Shown: positions 52,957 to 64,000, counted from the stretch's first letter. The stretch is 64,000 nucleotides of DNA from Symsagittifera roscoffensis (GCF_963678635.1 NC_087065.1:56818754-56882753), one strand, 5' to 3'. The notes: generated by a model from the sequence alone, not told the origin. Program-made: numbers and translations.

Positions 52957-53063
52957 ATTTTTGTTTCTGGCAGTTCATGATGGTGTAAAACATGGCTACG
53001 TGAGCACTCATGTCTCTGTACTTGATCAGGGTCGAATTAGCCGAATTCCTCTTGTGGTTCCAT
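52957..53063 (-). CDS. SLATT-like gene exon: His-containing helix of first module
   Basis: Acceptor TTTTTTGGCCAG before 53063, donor AAAT|GTGAGT. Encodes 'WNHKRNSANSTLIKYRDMSA' and 'HVAMFYTIMNCQKQK', which lines up with 'ESANCDTAHEMYRKLDSEL' of the second module. Phase agrees on both sides. Confidence 0.7.
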
Positions 53064-53289
53064 CTGGCCAAAAAAGAAGTCTTGATTATTTAACTCGAAT
53101 AAAAATTGCATCAGAAAAAGTTCGTCAGCAAAATGTCATTTTAAATTATATTTTGTAGAATTGGTGACTTTTCTGTATTACATGCTATAGTAACCTGAGC
53201 GTAAGATTGATTCGTCATTAAGTTAAGTAGTACAGCAAACAAAGGGTAAGGTTCGAAATAGTTAAATCTTCAAAGATATAGTCCCTCCT

Positions 53290-54480
53290 ATGCCAGAAAA
53301 CAAAATTTGACAAAATCGGCGAACCCCCCCCCCCCAAATGGGAACTACAGCGGCTAGGTTTATGAAACTCATAGGACGGATACTAGAGATGATTTGACCC
53401 GGGCATACAAAAAACGGGACCCCTCAGACCCTTGGGGGGGCAAGTGATAACGGTCCCCGGAAGTGTAAATGGCCCTATCAGAACTCGGAAATTAGCGGCG
53501 GTTTTGGGCTCAAACTTTAGTATGTTGTAGGCCTAGTTAAGGGGAGCTTAAGTTTAGAACCCCAGACACCTAAGACCCCCATTTCCGGTTTTATGCCCTA
53601 AGTAAACAAACCCACCCGTAACTTCCGGAAGTCGGTTTTCGGCCTCAAATGATCGCAGGGAGCTGAAACTTGGAGGGATCATAGGTAGCACTGAGGTACA
53701 TCAGCTGTTTTAATTTGAACCAAATCCGGCGGTTGGGCCGGAAGCTATTAGCACTTGAAAAAACACCCCGCTAGACCGGAAATAGGCACCTTACGCAAAA
53801 TATTGAGCGAGGGCATACCGATTTTACGGCGGGATCAGATACTGCAACTCATTGCCGAAAAAAGACCCCTAGTGATTGGAACCCGTCCGGCGACTCCCTG
53901 ATAGTTAGAAGGTCGGGATTGGAATAGAGTACAGATAGAAATTTGAGATGCTTGAAATTAATTAGCTACCCATGAAAAGGGTCTCCCCCTACCCTTGGGA
54001 GGTCGGAACGTTAACGGAATAATTAAAATAAAGACCTTGGGAATAAAGACTGAGTAAACATAGCATGGTTTGGAGGTTGAGTTGAACTCGAGAGCTGAAG
54101 TATGACATTTGTTTGCTCGGTCAAATTGTGACATCTACCACATACCGGGTATCCAATAAGCGTGAAAAGATTGATAAAGAAACCGAAGTTGGCACGTGGC
54201 AGAGTTGACAGGAGGAGTGATATAGTCTTGAAACATGTGCGAACGGGTAATTTAAGCGGATGTCAGGACTGATAGCGAACGGCGTGACTTAATTAAAACT
54301 AAGTGTAGAGAAAGATAAGGAATTTGAGGGTACCGGAGAGCCTGTAAGAGTCAGAACAGATGTTGGCTACTATTAAGAGTAGTGGGTTCTCGTCACAGAA
54401 GAATTATTGCGAGTAAATCGAATAGTTGGTTCTCAAAGTATGAGACCAGTAATAATAAGTTCTCATCAGAGATTCTCTAG
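53290..54480. other. GC-richer non-coding island of unknown origin
   Basis: About 45-50% GC against about 33% in its flanks. It starts at a 12-C run (53326) and contains repeated 'CCGGAA' words (for example CTTCCGGAAGTCGG, a short palindrome) and ends in GAGA-rich sequence. All frames are closed by stops. Probably part of an unrecognised transposable element. Confidence 0.5.
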
Positions 54481-55093
54481 AGAGAGAGAATAGTTAGTGT
54501 TAGTAGAGTAAGTTGGAAATTAATTGCAATTAGGCAGTTTGGCCGATAAATCGCAGACCCTTCCCTTTGACTTTATTATTAGATTATATCCTGGCCACTC
54601 AGAGCCTTCTGTAATTGGACGTATAATAATATACATTAATTTATCATTGGAAACCCTGCGATTGTATCGAGTAGACGAGAAAAGACAGCCGAAGAGCAAT
54701 ACACAGAGGGGCAAGCAACATAAAACAAAACAGAATTGTTGCCACCAAAATAACCCTTTCGGGATTTTAGAAAGTAGTGAATCTCGGTCTCCCCGCTGAA
54801 TTCACTGCCAAAGGGACAGCTTCGCAAAGAGAAGATCCCCTAATTCTACATATTTCACCAACAAACAATTTTCCAATTGCCTGCTGAAAAATAGTCGATA
54901 AGTGCCATTTGTTCCCGCAATGACAAGTTTGAGAATGAAATCGAGTTTCCTACCCATAATATACTGAATAAAAAATTAGAATTACTGCAGCGCATTTAGA
55001 TACGTAAATCGATTCATAATGAGTTGAAAGGATTTATACGGCAGATAAAAGCTAATTTTCATTGCCTAACAAAGATTTAAATCGATTTAAATG
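54481..55093. other. Non-coding intron sequence
   Basis: AT-rich, with an ATAATATAC-rich stretch near 54625. A 91-codon open frame at 54524 has no coding character. Nothing recognised. Confidence 0.45.
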
Positions 55094-55498
55094 GATTTGT
55101 GCAAGGCAGTGAAATCCATCAAAACCACAAAAAAAAATAATTCATTCAATTATTATTTTTGTTTTGAAACTTGACCAAAATTTTGTACTAAAAAATTCTC
55201 AATCAGACCTACGGAGAGCAAGAGTTATTCGAGTTTTTTTACCGCAAACTATTGAGATTAAGGTAACTTTTTGAGTTTTGCAAGTTTAAGGGCTTACGCG
55301 GTATGAAAAGTAAAATTATGCAATATTTTCTCCGAATGAAATTTTCATTATCAGCGTTCTAGACGCATTTAGGTTAAGCAATTGTCAAATAACTGAAAAA
55401 GTCATTTTACGACAATTTTTTTTGCGACAGAAATTTCAAATATTCGTTATACTCAGAGTTTTTTCAGGCCAAACATCTACACAAAAAGACCACATAAA
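55094..55498 (+). repeat. Direct repeat C, copy 1
   Basis: 'GAGCAAGAGTTATTCGAG', 'TACCGCAAACTATTGAGAT', 'GCGTTCTAGACGCATTTAGG' and 'CAGGCCAAACATCTACAC' recur in order at 56512-56911, about 85-90% identical. Confidence 0.85.
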
Positions 55499-56511
55499 AA
55501 GGACCACATTACTCTCAGTATTCAAAGACATTGAAAAATCTCAATACTTGATGATATATAAGGATATAAACGATTACAAAACAGTCGGTGATACTAAGAT
55601 TCATTTACTCCGTTGCATTCTTTTCATTTTCTAAGCAAGAGAACATGGAGACCTAATATCTATGGCACACTGCATCAATTATCAGTCTGTTACGAAATTC
55701 AGTTTGAAAAACGGTTGAAAAGTATTTCCATAGTATCAAATTGAACACTTAAATACTGGCGAAAAAATTACTATCGCATCCGTGAGAACTACACGAGTTG
55801 TTTACATATTCCAGAAAAATTTGCATAATCGTGTCTGGAGTATGTTTTATACAAAACAGTTGCTCAACACTCCGCTATTTTCCCATTTTTTGTGGATATG
55901 CACGACGTGGAATAAGTTTTTTATTAACCCCCTTTAATAAAACCACATAGTCCCAGCTGCAAAATTTTGGCTCTCCAGAGATTGGAAAAATTGTTGAAGA
56001 ACGCAAGAAAAAAACATTTGCAAAATTTGTTGGAAGAAGAGCAGCCCGGAAACAATTGGGAGTTGGAACAAAGAAATCAAAGCGTTGAACAAGTAAACCA
56101 GATACAATTCTCGAAAGTAGCTCGAAAACCAATAGCTTTCGCAAATACACTTTTGACAACAATGAATCATAGTTTAAATCACAGCAGTCATTTTCGGTAC
56201 GGGCTTCTACAAAGATTTTTGATAATGTCCAGATTGGGGAAAAATTAGTTCATCTTACACTCAAACGTATTTCCCGGTAATTCTCTTGATGAAAGCATTC
56301 TTGAGGTTGAATCTGAGAGAGAACGTGGTCTCTACTTGATATGCGTGATACCCACCTTAAAAGTAAGCTTCAACTGTAACAAAAAGCGGACGAGCATAAA
56401 GCAAAATCAGAAGTTGATTCCGCTGAGGAATCTGATTCTTATTCGACTTATATGAACAATCTACTACAATCTCTATCCTCGAATTGTGAAGTTTACTTTA
56501 ACAAAACAATA
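55499..56511. other. Sequence between the two direct repeats C
   Basis: A 93-codon open frame at 55967 is Gln/Asn/Leu-rich and shows no similarity I know. Both C copies and this spacer may belong to one element. Confidence 0.4.
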
Positions 56512-56911
56512 GATTTGTGCTAGGCAGTCAAATCCATCAAAATTACAAAAAAAATATTTCATTCAATTATTCTTTTTGTTTTGAAATTTGAGCAAAATTT
56601 TCTACTCAAGAAAAATCTCAATCAGAGCTACGGCGAGCAAGAGTTATTCGAGTTTTTTTACCGCAAACTATTGAGATAAAGGGAACCTTTTGAGTTTTGC
56701 AAGTTTAAGGGCTCAGGGGTATGAAAAGTAAAATTATGCAATATTTTCTCCAAATGGCTTTTTCATCATCAGCGTTCTAGACGCATTTAGGTTAGACAAT
56801 TGCCAAATAAATGAAAAAGTAGCTTTACGACAATTCTTTTTGCTGCAGAAAATGCAAACATTCGTTATACTTAGAGTTTTTTCAGGCCAAACATCTACAC
56901 AAAAAGAGAAA
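56512..56911 (+). repeat. Direct repeat C, copy 2
   Basis: See copy 1 at 55094-55498; same orientation, 1.4 kb apart. Termini do not look like LTR ends. Confidence 0.85.
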
Positions 56912-59359
56912 ACTATCCTGCAATTTTTTTCCAGCTTTCTCCAATGTTTGAAAATGTACAATGGATATAACTCAATTCAGACTTGAATGAAAATTTTTAT
57001 AGGTATTTGCTACATTATCTGTAAAAATTAGATTCCCTTTTTCCGATTCTTGTCAGCACGAGTAGGAATTATTTATACGCGTTTCATCCATGTAACTAAA
57101 AATGTGCGTCTATAAGCAAGAAGAAGATAGCTAACTAGAAAAAGGTAAGAAATGGATATTTTAATTTTTTTTCTGACTTTAAAAATCAGAAAAAAAAAGA
57201 AATGGAAATTGACATTTTCAAAAAAATGTTGATTTTTTTGCTGCTTTATTTTAATTAGTATGAACAGGCAACCGACTGGGTTGGTTGATCAGCCAGAAAA
57301 AAAAACAGCCAACAGTTTCTATATAATTGATAAAAACCTCAAAAAATTGGATTGGAAACTCGATTTAAACTGTTCAGTCTCAAAGTTTTTTTCTGAAATT
57401 TAGTTTGAAAATCGGAAAGAATCCGATGAACTTTTTGAAAAAGATTTTTCAAATCGAATTCCAGCTGATATAATTTAAATTGGGTATACCAATTGATTAC
57501 CGTAGACCGGATTCTGTTTCAAAAAGTGCAGAGCAATAACGCGTATGGGCAACCTATTTAAGAGCCACAAACTGAGTCAATTCACATGCAGTCCGAGTTG
57601 ATTGGAGCGTGGTTATCAGTTCGAGTAGATCTATATTTGTTTCTCATCACTTGTCATTACTTTCTCAAGAGAAATTTTTTAAGCAAACTTATTGCACATT
57701 CCTTGCAAGAATAAGGGCAGTGACAAAGTTCAGCGTTTTCGAAACTTAAGGAAAAAAATCTGCTCTTTGTCTCAAGACGAAGAGCAGTCTACTTGTTGTT
57801 TTTATTTAAAAAACTTGCAATATCTATTTTTCGCTTGTCGCGGTTTTTCTCAAGCCAAGTTTTACGTATTGAGCAACGGGGAAACTATTCTGCCACCTGG
57901 ACGATTTCAATATTTTGCGTTCAAAATTAATTTTTAACTAATGTAGATTAACTAATGTAGATCTGCTAACTAATGTAGATTATTTGTCATAGTTTAAGCG
58001 TGCTTATCCTCGAATTTTAGATTAAAGCTTATTTCTGGGCAGCTGATTCATCCCTCTCAAAAATCAAATTTGATCGAATTGAGGCAAGCTAAAAAAACCT
58101 AATAACGCATAATCAGACTTTAAATGTTTCATTCAAAATAACTTGTAATGGAATCAACTTCTAAATGTAGGTTAGAAAAAAATTTTCTTTTTTTATTTGA
58201 ACTGAATTATGACGCGTTATAGCAGAGACAAAAATCAGAGTTTTCTAAAGTTTATGACGGAAAAGTTACTTGGTTAGTTTTTTCTTCCTTCTGAGCTGAG
58301 CAACTTCGAATTTTCAAAAACAGTTTTCATGGATTTTTTGTACTTTTTAACAAAAAATATTTAACATAAACAATTAAAAAACTACAAAAACGTTACAACG
58401 TTGAAAGTTCTTTTTGAGGATCCTTTCTTAAAACAATTGCGTCAAGAAAAAGGAAAAAAACATAAAAATCTTGTAGCAATGCAGTGCAGCCAAAAAATCT
58501 TTTATCAAAAATACGTATATTGCCAATAAACTCGCTCAATTATATCGAGCCTATCAGTCATTTATATTCAAATTGGATAAACGTGTATTGTAGCACTGAT
58601 TTAAAAAGACACCGTAAGGCTACAGCATTTTTTTAAATGGAAGTTTTAGAACTTTTCATAGATCAACACAATCATGAAAGCAAAAAAAAGTTGTGTTTCC
58701 AAAAAAGCAGTTATAAACAAATTAAGTACACCAAAAAATTCCAAAATTTTTAGCACTAAATCTCAACTATCGCATGTGTAACACTCTGGCGTACAAGACT
58801 AGCTTGATTATGAATTCATCAAGGGATTGTCTTCTTTCTGAAGACTACTAGATCTTTTCGGAGCGTTAGCGATCGCTAAGAAATCTCTTTAGTTAAATTG
58901 GTTGTTTTTAACCTTTCAAATTGGTAATATTTTGTACACTTGAAGGCCATTTTTTAATCAATTTTTAGTGTCATGTATTAAATTGAACGCTTACCCTCAA
59001 TATTAGATTGCGACACTTCCAACAAGTGAATATGTTTCGAATTGTATTTTAATGCGAGTGATCTTTTATTGAGATTTTTTTTTAATGTCTCAACACGCTT
59101 GATTCCTTACTTTCAATTTTTCTATGTTTTTTATGCACAGCTCATTTTTTCCAAATACTTCATCGTTGGCTGGAGCGCGGTAACTGGTTCATGAATCCAA
59201 TTTTTTTGTCAGATCATGTCAAAGCTCATTGGCGTGGGAAAGGTTAGAAAGATTGCTTTTCTTCTAATTTTTTTATAATTGCTTTTTGCAGGCAGCGAAT
59301 TAATCCGTCTCAAAAATCAATTCCAATTGAAATGAAGTAACTTCTTAGGTAAACCTAAT
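56912..59359. other. 2.4 kb of intron; nothing recognised
   Basis: AT-rich. An 81-codon open frame at 57692 (Cys-containing, 'CSLSQDEEQSTCCFYL') and a short triple 'CTAATGTAGAT' at 57938-57980 are the only distinctive items. No gene called. Confidence 0.45.
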
Positions 59360-59763
59360 CAGTAGCGAATTTAGGGGGGACGCCCCCTCTCAAAGATTCG
59401 ATCCCTTCCCGACCCAAAGCGTCCATCCCTTGTACTATTTTGAGATATCCATTTTTTGCTGACTGACTTTAAAATATTTCTAAAAGCGCCTTCGGCGCCA
59501 ATCTACCCTCTAGATTTTAACTTTGATGGGGGAGCGCGCCGAAAAAACGCAATTTTTTGGTCGACATTTTCCAAAAAGTGCCTAGAAACGCCTTTTTTTT
59601 CAAAAATTTACCTGCGGCGCAGAAAATTTGGTCTAATTAGCGCTTTACAGTGCTTTTGGAGAGCTCAGAAAATCAATTTGATCGACGTAAAAAAAAGTTT
59701 GACAAAATTTTCAAATTTTTTTTGAAAATCCACCCCCCCTCGAGAAATTCCTAGATCCGCGCT
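59360..59763 (+). mobile_element. Family A repeat, copy 5
   Basis: GCGCCTTCGGCGCCAAT, GGAGCGCGCCG, 'CCTGCGGCGCAGAAAATTTGG' -type block, 'TACAGTGCTTTTGGAGAGCTC' -type block, end CTAGATCCGCGCTTG. Confidence 0.75.
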
Positions 59764-60350
59764 TGAAGCTAATAAAGCATTATTAGACGGAGATCTTATC
59801 ACTCAAGATAGCTTGTAATGGGAAAAACTTCAAAATGTTGGTAAAAAATCGTTTGCTATTTCTTAACTATACTGAAACATGGCGCCTTAAAGCAGGAAAA
59901 AAATTCGGAATTTTTATAAGAAGAACAGTCTTGTGTTTTGGACTTTTTCACGGGAAAACATGCGTGGGTAACTTTTTTCTTTCTATTCAACGTCAACTTT
60001 TCAAAAAAAGTTTTCATTTTTTTGTGCCACCTGGAAAACATGTCACCTCTGTTTTTTGTGCCACCTCTGTTTAAAGAAGAACGTGTTCATTGATTTTAAA
60101 ATTGGCTATTTTGCCAATTTCACCAAATTAAACTGCGCAGAACTACGGCAAATAAGCCTAGCCCCGATTTTGATCTAAATTGAGCTTGCCTCAAAACTTG
60201 TTCTTCATATGGTTATACTGGACTGCGTTTTGCGAGATGACCAGTTGCAGGCAGTTCGTTGCTTGAATAGTTTTAAATATTTAAGCACTGGGTTAGACCT
60301 CAGCTTGTTTAATTAATGAAAAAGCAAAGGCCTTAATATTTTAGACTGAC
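59764..60350. other. Non-coding intron sequence
   Basis: A 79-codon open frame at 59835 overlaps 'TGTGCCACCT' repeats at 60025 and 60058; not taken as a gene. Confidence 0.45.
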
Positions 60351-60477
60351 CCCAGTTTTAGTTGTGCTGCAGCCCATACAGAAGAGAGTCCATTGAGTGT
60401 GGCCACTACTATTTTGACCTCGTCATGGTATCCTGTCATGTTGTTTGATGACATATGGGTAAGCACTGTCGTCAATC
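60351..60477 (-). CDS. SLATT-like gene exon: second membrane helix of first module
   Basis: Acceptor TTTGTTTGTTACAG before 60477, donor GG|GTCAGT. Encodes LTTVLTHMSSNNMTGYHDEV then 'KIVVATLNGLSSVWAAAQLKLG', a hydrophobic helix ending in Asn-Gly-Leu, parallel to 'KVSAIISILTGLQ' of the second module. The incoming phase is 1, so an upstream exon, expected to carry the first membrane helix, must exist; I did not find it in 60478-64000. Confidence 0.65.
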
Positions 60478-61974
60478 CTGTAACAAACAAACAAAACGAA
60501 GAATAAGTGAGTTGAACTTGTCAAGTTCTAAGAAAGAAGGAGACTCAAGGTTCTACAAGGCGATTCGAAACTTATCGGAGAAAATCTTGAAAAAAGAAAA
60601 AAAAATGAATCTGGAAAAAAAATGAAAAAAGAATAGGAAAAAGAATTTAAAAAAAAAAATCAGCTGAGCTCTACAATTTTATAAGAATCGAGCAAAAATT
60701 ACCGCGCTTCTTGAATTAGAGTATTTTTTAGAAATTCAGAATGCAGAGCTCAAATACAACTTGGAAATGTAAATTTAGATACTACTTGAATGTGGAGCTT
60801 CGTCTCGGCTTCGACCTTCATCATAAATTTTGTATAGTTTCATTTTTGCTAGGCTGCACATGGTATAGTCCCTTTAGGACTAAAAATTTTCCAGTTTCAA
60901 TTTTCTAGGAAACTCGAGGAAACTTGAGGAGACCCGGGTTGACCTCCATAAACCGAAAATGCTCACCTTACATTTCCCCACACCAAAAACGCTTATCATA
61001 CAATTGCCTACATCAAATGTATGGAAAAATGCCAATCATACAATTTTCATACAATTTCTAAAAAAATTTCCAAGTAAAATTGAAAATGCCCCAAAAATTT
61101 TTTCGTTTTTTTTTCAACCTCAAATCAAATTTTCCAAAACAAACCTCAGACAACCATTTTCCAAAAAAAATTTGCATGCAAATTTTAATTTTTTGTTTGC
61201 ATAACGTAGTCCACGATGCACAAAAATTGGAGTTCTTTCCGTTTCTCTGGATAACTTTTTTTAAACAGGCTAAAAACTCCTGTTTTTTTGTATCGCATGT
61301 TTATGTATGCCTTGATCAATGTTTGATCAGTTGAAAATTCAATTTAAAAAAAAATCATCTTTGAAAAATTTTGCCAAATTTTAAAAGTTTGATGCTTTCA
61401 CTATATCATTTGTGAAGAAATCACTTTTACAATTCAGATCGTTTGTAATGCATTGTCAATGACAGACGATCAACCTTTTGGGAACTCAAGTTTTGAGTAC
61501 ACCATGGGTTTAGTCACTTGTGTTCGGTCACGAACACATCCCAAAAATTTTGAGAAATAATACTTAGAAAAAATCAATTTTTTGGTTTATGAAAAAATGC
61601 TTATCCTACACTTTTCATTTATGAAAAAATGCTTATCCTAGAGTTTTTTTACAATTTTCTGAGTCTATGAAACTGTAGGAAATTGTAGAATAAGAATTTT
61701 TTCATTATAGAAATTGTAGGATAAGCATTTTTGGTCAACCCGGGGAGTTTGTAGAAAACGCAGTCGAGGTTTCCCAACCTCTAAAGTTTTCTCTGTGTTC
61801 TTCTTTGTTTAGAGATGGCACGCTTTATGGGTGGGTCTTAATTTTTATGCCTCAATATTCACTAAAATGCTTTCTGTACAATTTCGTGAAGTAAAGAAAA
61901 AGCATTTCAAAATTCTGTAAAAGTGCGTGTCATAAAATTTCGTATAGAAAAATGCTTATCATACTGTTTCATAG
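60478..61974. other. 1.5 kb of intron; nothing recognised
   Basis: AT-rich. 'AAAATGCTTATCCTACA' and related 'CTTATCATACAATT' words recur at 60980-61040, 61597-61720 and 61949, suggesting degraded repeats. No exon found. Confidence 0.45.
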
Positions 61975-62430
61975 TAGGGGCGGATCTAGGATTTTCCCGA
62001 GGTGGCGGGTTTTCAAAAAAAATCGAGGTGCACGCTTTCCTCTCAAATTTAGTATATATTCGCGCCATTAGAAAAAAAAGGCGATATGTTACAATAGGTG
62101 GTAGGTTCAATTTGAATAGCTGGATCGCTTTTTGTTATAGTTCGCAGATTACTTATAATTTGTTTCCAAAGCCCATTTTTTTGGCAAAAGAAATAAGCTT
62201 TGAATTTTTGAATAGAATTTCATCTGGCAGAGTAATGTATTTACAAAAACTATCTTAGTAGTCGTACAATTGATTGAAAGGGAAATGACTATATTATAAA
62301 TTATAGATCTCAAATTTAATACATGCACTGTACTCCAAATTACCACCTATTGTAACATATCACCGAAAAAAAATTCGGGTCCATCAACCAAAAATGGAGA
62401 TCTTAAAATAGTAAAAAGGGGGACCCTTGG
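61975..62430 (-). mobile_element. Family A repeat, inverted copy split by a nested MITE
   Basis: Starts AGGGGCGGATCTAGGATTTT (complement of the usual family A end) and continues in reverse to about 62082. The rest, 'AAAAATGGAGATCTTAAAAT' to about 62430, resumes after 62361. The piece between is a separate inverted-repeat element. Confidence 0.65.
62083..62361. mobile_element. MITE nested in family A
   Basis: Perfect 21-bp inverted termini: GATATGTTACAATAGGTGGT(A) at 62083 and its complement ending at 62361. 279 bp in all. No transposase. Confidence 0.8.
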
Positions 62431-62544
62431 ATTGGTGTTTTGTGATAGTAAAATATGAATAAAACAATAGAAATTAAGTATATTTGATAGTCAAAGTCAA
62501 GTAGAAAAATCATTGGAAAAACAAAATTATTTTTTTTTAAAAAT

Positions 62545-62935
62545 TTAAAACAATTTCTGTTTTTTTGGCAGATTTTTTTTTGTTGAATTTTTGAAGTTTT
62601 TGATTCCCAAAATGGCGCAAAAATTTCAAAAACTAACTTTACTCGAGTAAAACTAATTTTTCACGGCTTCGATAGGCTATATTAAGCCTGCAGACGTTAT
62701 TTTGACAAACCTTATTATCTCGAAATTAGACCAAAAATGAAAAAAAATTCAAACCGGTTTTTCTGTACACTGAGAAGCTTTTTAATAAAATTTTAGTGAC
62801 GTTCGAATCGCGATTGAATGAGCTTTAATATGATTTATAACTCGACTCATTCCGCTGATTTTTTGTGGTACCTGGTTTTGTGGAAAAAAAAATGAAAAAA
62901 AAAACTAAAACACCCGAATACAAAGTTCCTCCATC
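62545..62935 (+). repeat. Family B repeat, copy 3 (right part)
   Basis: 'TTTACTCGAGTAAAACTAAT', 'TTAAGCCTGCAGACG', 'GGTACCTGGTTTTG' and 'AAACACCCGAATACAAAGTT' follow the order in 9990-10365. Confidence 0.6.
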
Positions 62936-63495
62936 TTGAGTTGACTTGTTTCTAGCTCAAAGCGCAATCGATGGCACCAATGTTTCTGAAGACGTTTGTT
63001 TAAACCTTAGATTAAACTACAACTGTTTGACCTAAGTTAGATGATCTCGTAAGACTTTCCCTATCTTTGGCGTTTCTGTAAACAAAAGATTTGTGGAAAA
63101 ACCCAAGAAAATTGGATGCCTTTGAAGCATATAGTTCACGAGCCACAGAAAATGAACTGTATGAAAATGAACTTGGAACTTGCAAAATGAACTTGGAATT
63201 TACACATTGGGTTATTTGGACTTTTGGAATCGGTTTACTTGACCAAGCTTACTTAAAAGACCAACATACAGTTTCAGGGATGTCCACGGATGTTCATAAT
63301 GTGCATTAAATGAACTGAAAATGTAAATGGACCAAGTTGACAAACCTCCCTACCGTTAGAAGACAAAGTAAAGTTTCTCCCATTACAATTTAATAAAAGA
63401 ATTAATTTTGCAGTAATAAAAAATAGACCACAAATTTTCATATAGCTAACAAGGTAAAAAATTCTTATATGCTTAACTGCTCAATTTTTTCTTTA
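62936..63495. other. Non-coding; nothing recognised
   Basis: A 72-codon open frame at 63091 contains internal 'GAACTTGGAA' repeats and is not taken as a gene. Confidence 0.45.
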
Positions 63496-63874
63496 TAGGG
63501 GGGATATTCGTTACAAGGTACCATATGGGGGGGGGGGGGGATAGTCAGCGAGATCCAAAAAAAATAAATTTGTCCAACTCAGAGGTTCGAGTCCCCTCAC
63601 CACGCTTCCAGACGACCCTAGAATTTAGCCGAGCCCTAAAAGTTTCCTTAAGGTTGCCCTGGGCACCAATTTAAATTATATTTGAAGGGGCACGCCAAAA
63701 AACGCTTGTTATTGGTCAAAGTTTTCAAAAAATTGACATTTTTTTCCTTATTTCGCCTGCAGCTCAGAAAATTTGGGCTAAATATGGTCTTTATTGGTTG
63801 TTGCGAATGTTGTCAACAAAGGAAAATTGTTTTTGGTAGCCAAATTTTTGTATTTGAAATTCCGCCCCATTGTA
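63496..63874 (+). mobile_element. Family A repeat, copy 6 (diverged)
   Basis: GGTTCGAGTCCCCTCACCAC (B-box-like), 'GGCACGCCAAAAAACGC', 'GCCTGCAGCTCAGAAAATTT' and the end TTCCGCCCCATTG follow family A order. A 12-G run sits at 63528. The remainder to 64000 shows nothing. Confidence 0.55.
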
Positions 63875-64000
63875 GCTAATGAGTTAGCGTTTTTTGAGCT
63901 TAAATCATATTTAACCATTTCATAGTTCTGTCCTAGCTTTGCTGCCGAATTTTTTTTTTTTTTAATTTCAGAAGATAAAATATTTTAGATGTTGGTGGTA

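Larger units (their letters stand above)
8870..60477 (-). other. Gene span: protein with two SLATT-like modules (nine exons in window, 5' end outside)
   Basis: Exons in transcript order are 60477-60351, 53063-52957, 52312-52131, 35276-35081, 34259-33914, 30535-30378, 29465-29372, 9667-9544 and 8950-8870. All splice phases agree (2/1, 1/2, 0, 1/2, 2/1, 1/2, 2/1, 0), giving about 470 residues. The C-terminal half has two membrane segments, a Gly-Leu-Gln turn, a helix with a His in 'AHEMYRKLDSEL', and 'PSIPDFIV', the order seen in SLATT domains. The exons from 60477 to 52131 repeat the second half of that module ('LNGL...', 'LIKYRDMSAHV', 'IMIPTFIAKAY'). SLATT proteins are predicted pore-forming effectors in bacterial nucleotide-signalling defence. 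The animal role is unknown. Family call by eye; the gene structure itself is firmer. Confidence 0.7.

Noticed and set aside
55094-56911. LTR pair of a third retroelement
   Set aside because: No TG...CA ends, no primer-binding site and no coding sequence between the copies.
59456-59725. 89-residue plus-strand ORF
   Set aside because: Lies entirely in a family A repeat; similar frames in other copies are broken.
8870-60477. Ryanodine or IP3 receptor gene
   Set aside because: Considered because of the 2-TM segment and acidic linker, but none of the channel signature segments appear and the phased exons fit a SLATT-type layout.

Overview
The window is animal (metazoan) nuclear DNA: AT-rich, gene-poor, with spliced minus-strand genes whose introns are packed with transposable elements. 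I cannot name the species. Protein-level matches (an SSUH2-type gene, spliced multi-exon genes, Ty3/gypsy-class retroelements, tRNA-derived SINEs, many MITE-like repeats) fit an invertebrate or basal chordate. Family assignments come from reading the translations; no database search was run.

Host genes. Two minus-strand genes are present. At the left edge are two exons of an SSUH2-like gene (962-1188, then 1-184). From 60477 down to 8870 I could assemble nine exons whose reading phases agree at every junction. They encode about 470 residues of a protein that appears to hold two copies of a SLATT-type module (2-TM effector domain known mainly from bacterial conflict systems), joined by a Lys/Pro/Thr-rich linker. 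The upstream half of the first copy lies outside the window. The last two exons hold the C-terminal helices, and a retained intron would give an alternative C-terminus.

Element 1 (11059-28412, plus strand, antisense inside a 19.7-kb GC-AG intron of the SLATT gene) is a Ty3/gypsy-type LTR retrotransposon. In order it carries: 905-bp LTR copies about 1% diverged, a 2.6-kb leader with two minisatellites and G-runs, gag with a CCHC knuckle, protease, RT-RNase H-integrase, then two accessory units: a macrodomain-like ORF in the pol frame, and a ~1,066-residue ORF of unknown family. Several frames are broken.

Element 2 (35768-52005, plus strand, in another intron of the same gene) is an intact-ended LTR element: 410-bp LTRs with 7 differences and a 4-bp target duplication. 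It is strikingly A-rich. It has gag, protease, RT-RNase H, integrase (one catalytic Asp replaced by Val), a GPY/F-type tail, an envelope-like glycoprotein interrupted by a 200-N assembly gap, and a terminal ORF of unknown family. It is also broken by frameshifts and stops.

The rest is repeats: a dispersed ~400-bp family (A) with short terminal inverted repeats, a ~600-bp family (B), SINE-like tRNA-derived units, several foldback elements, a mariner-type MITE, one MITE nested in another repeat, and two tandem ~480-bp inverted-terminal elements. Long stretches hold nothing I can name.
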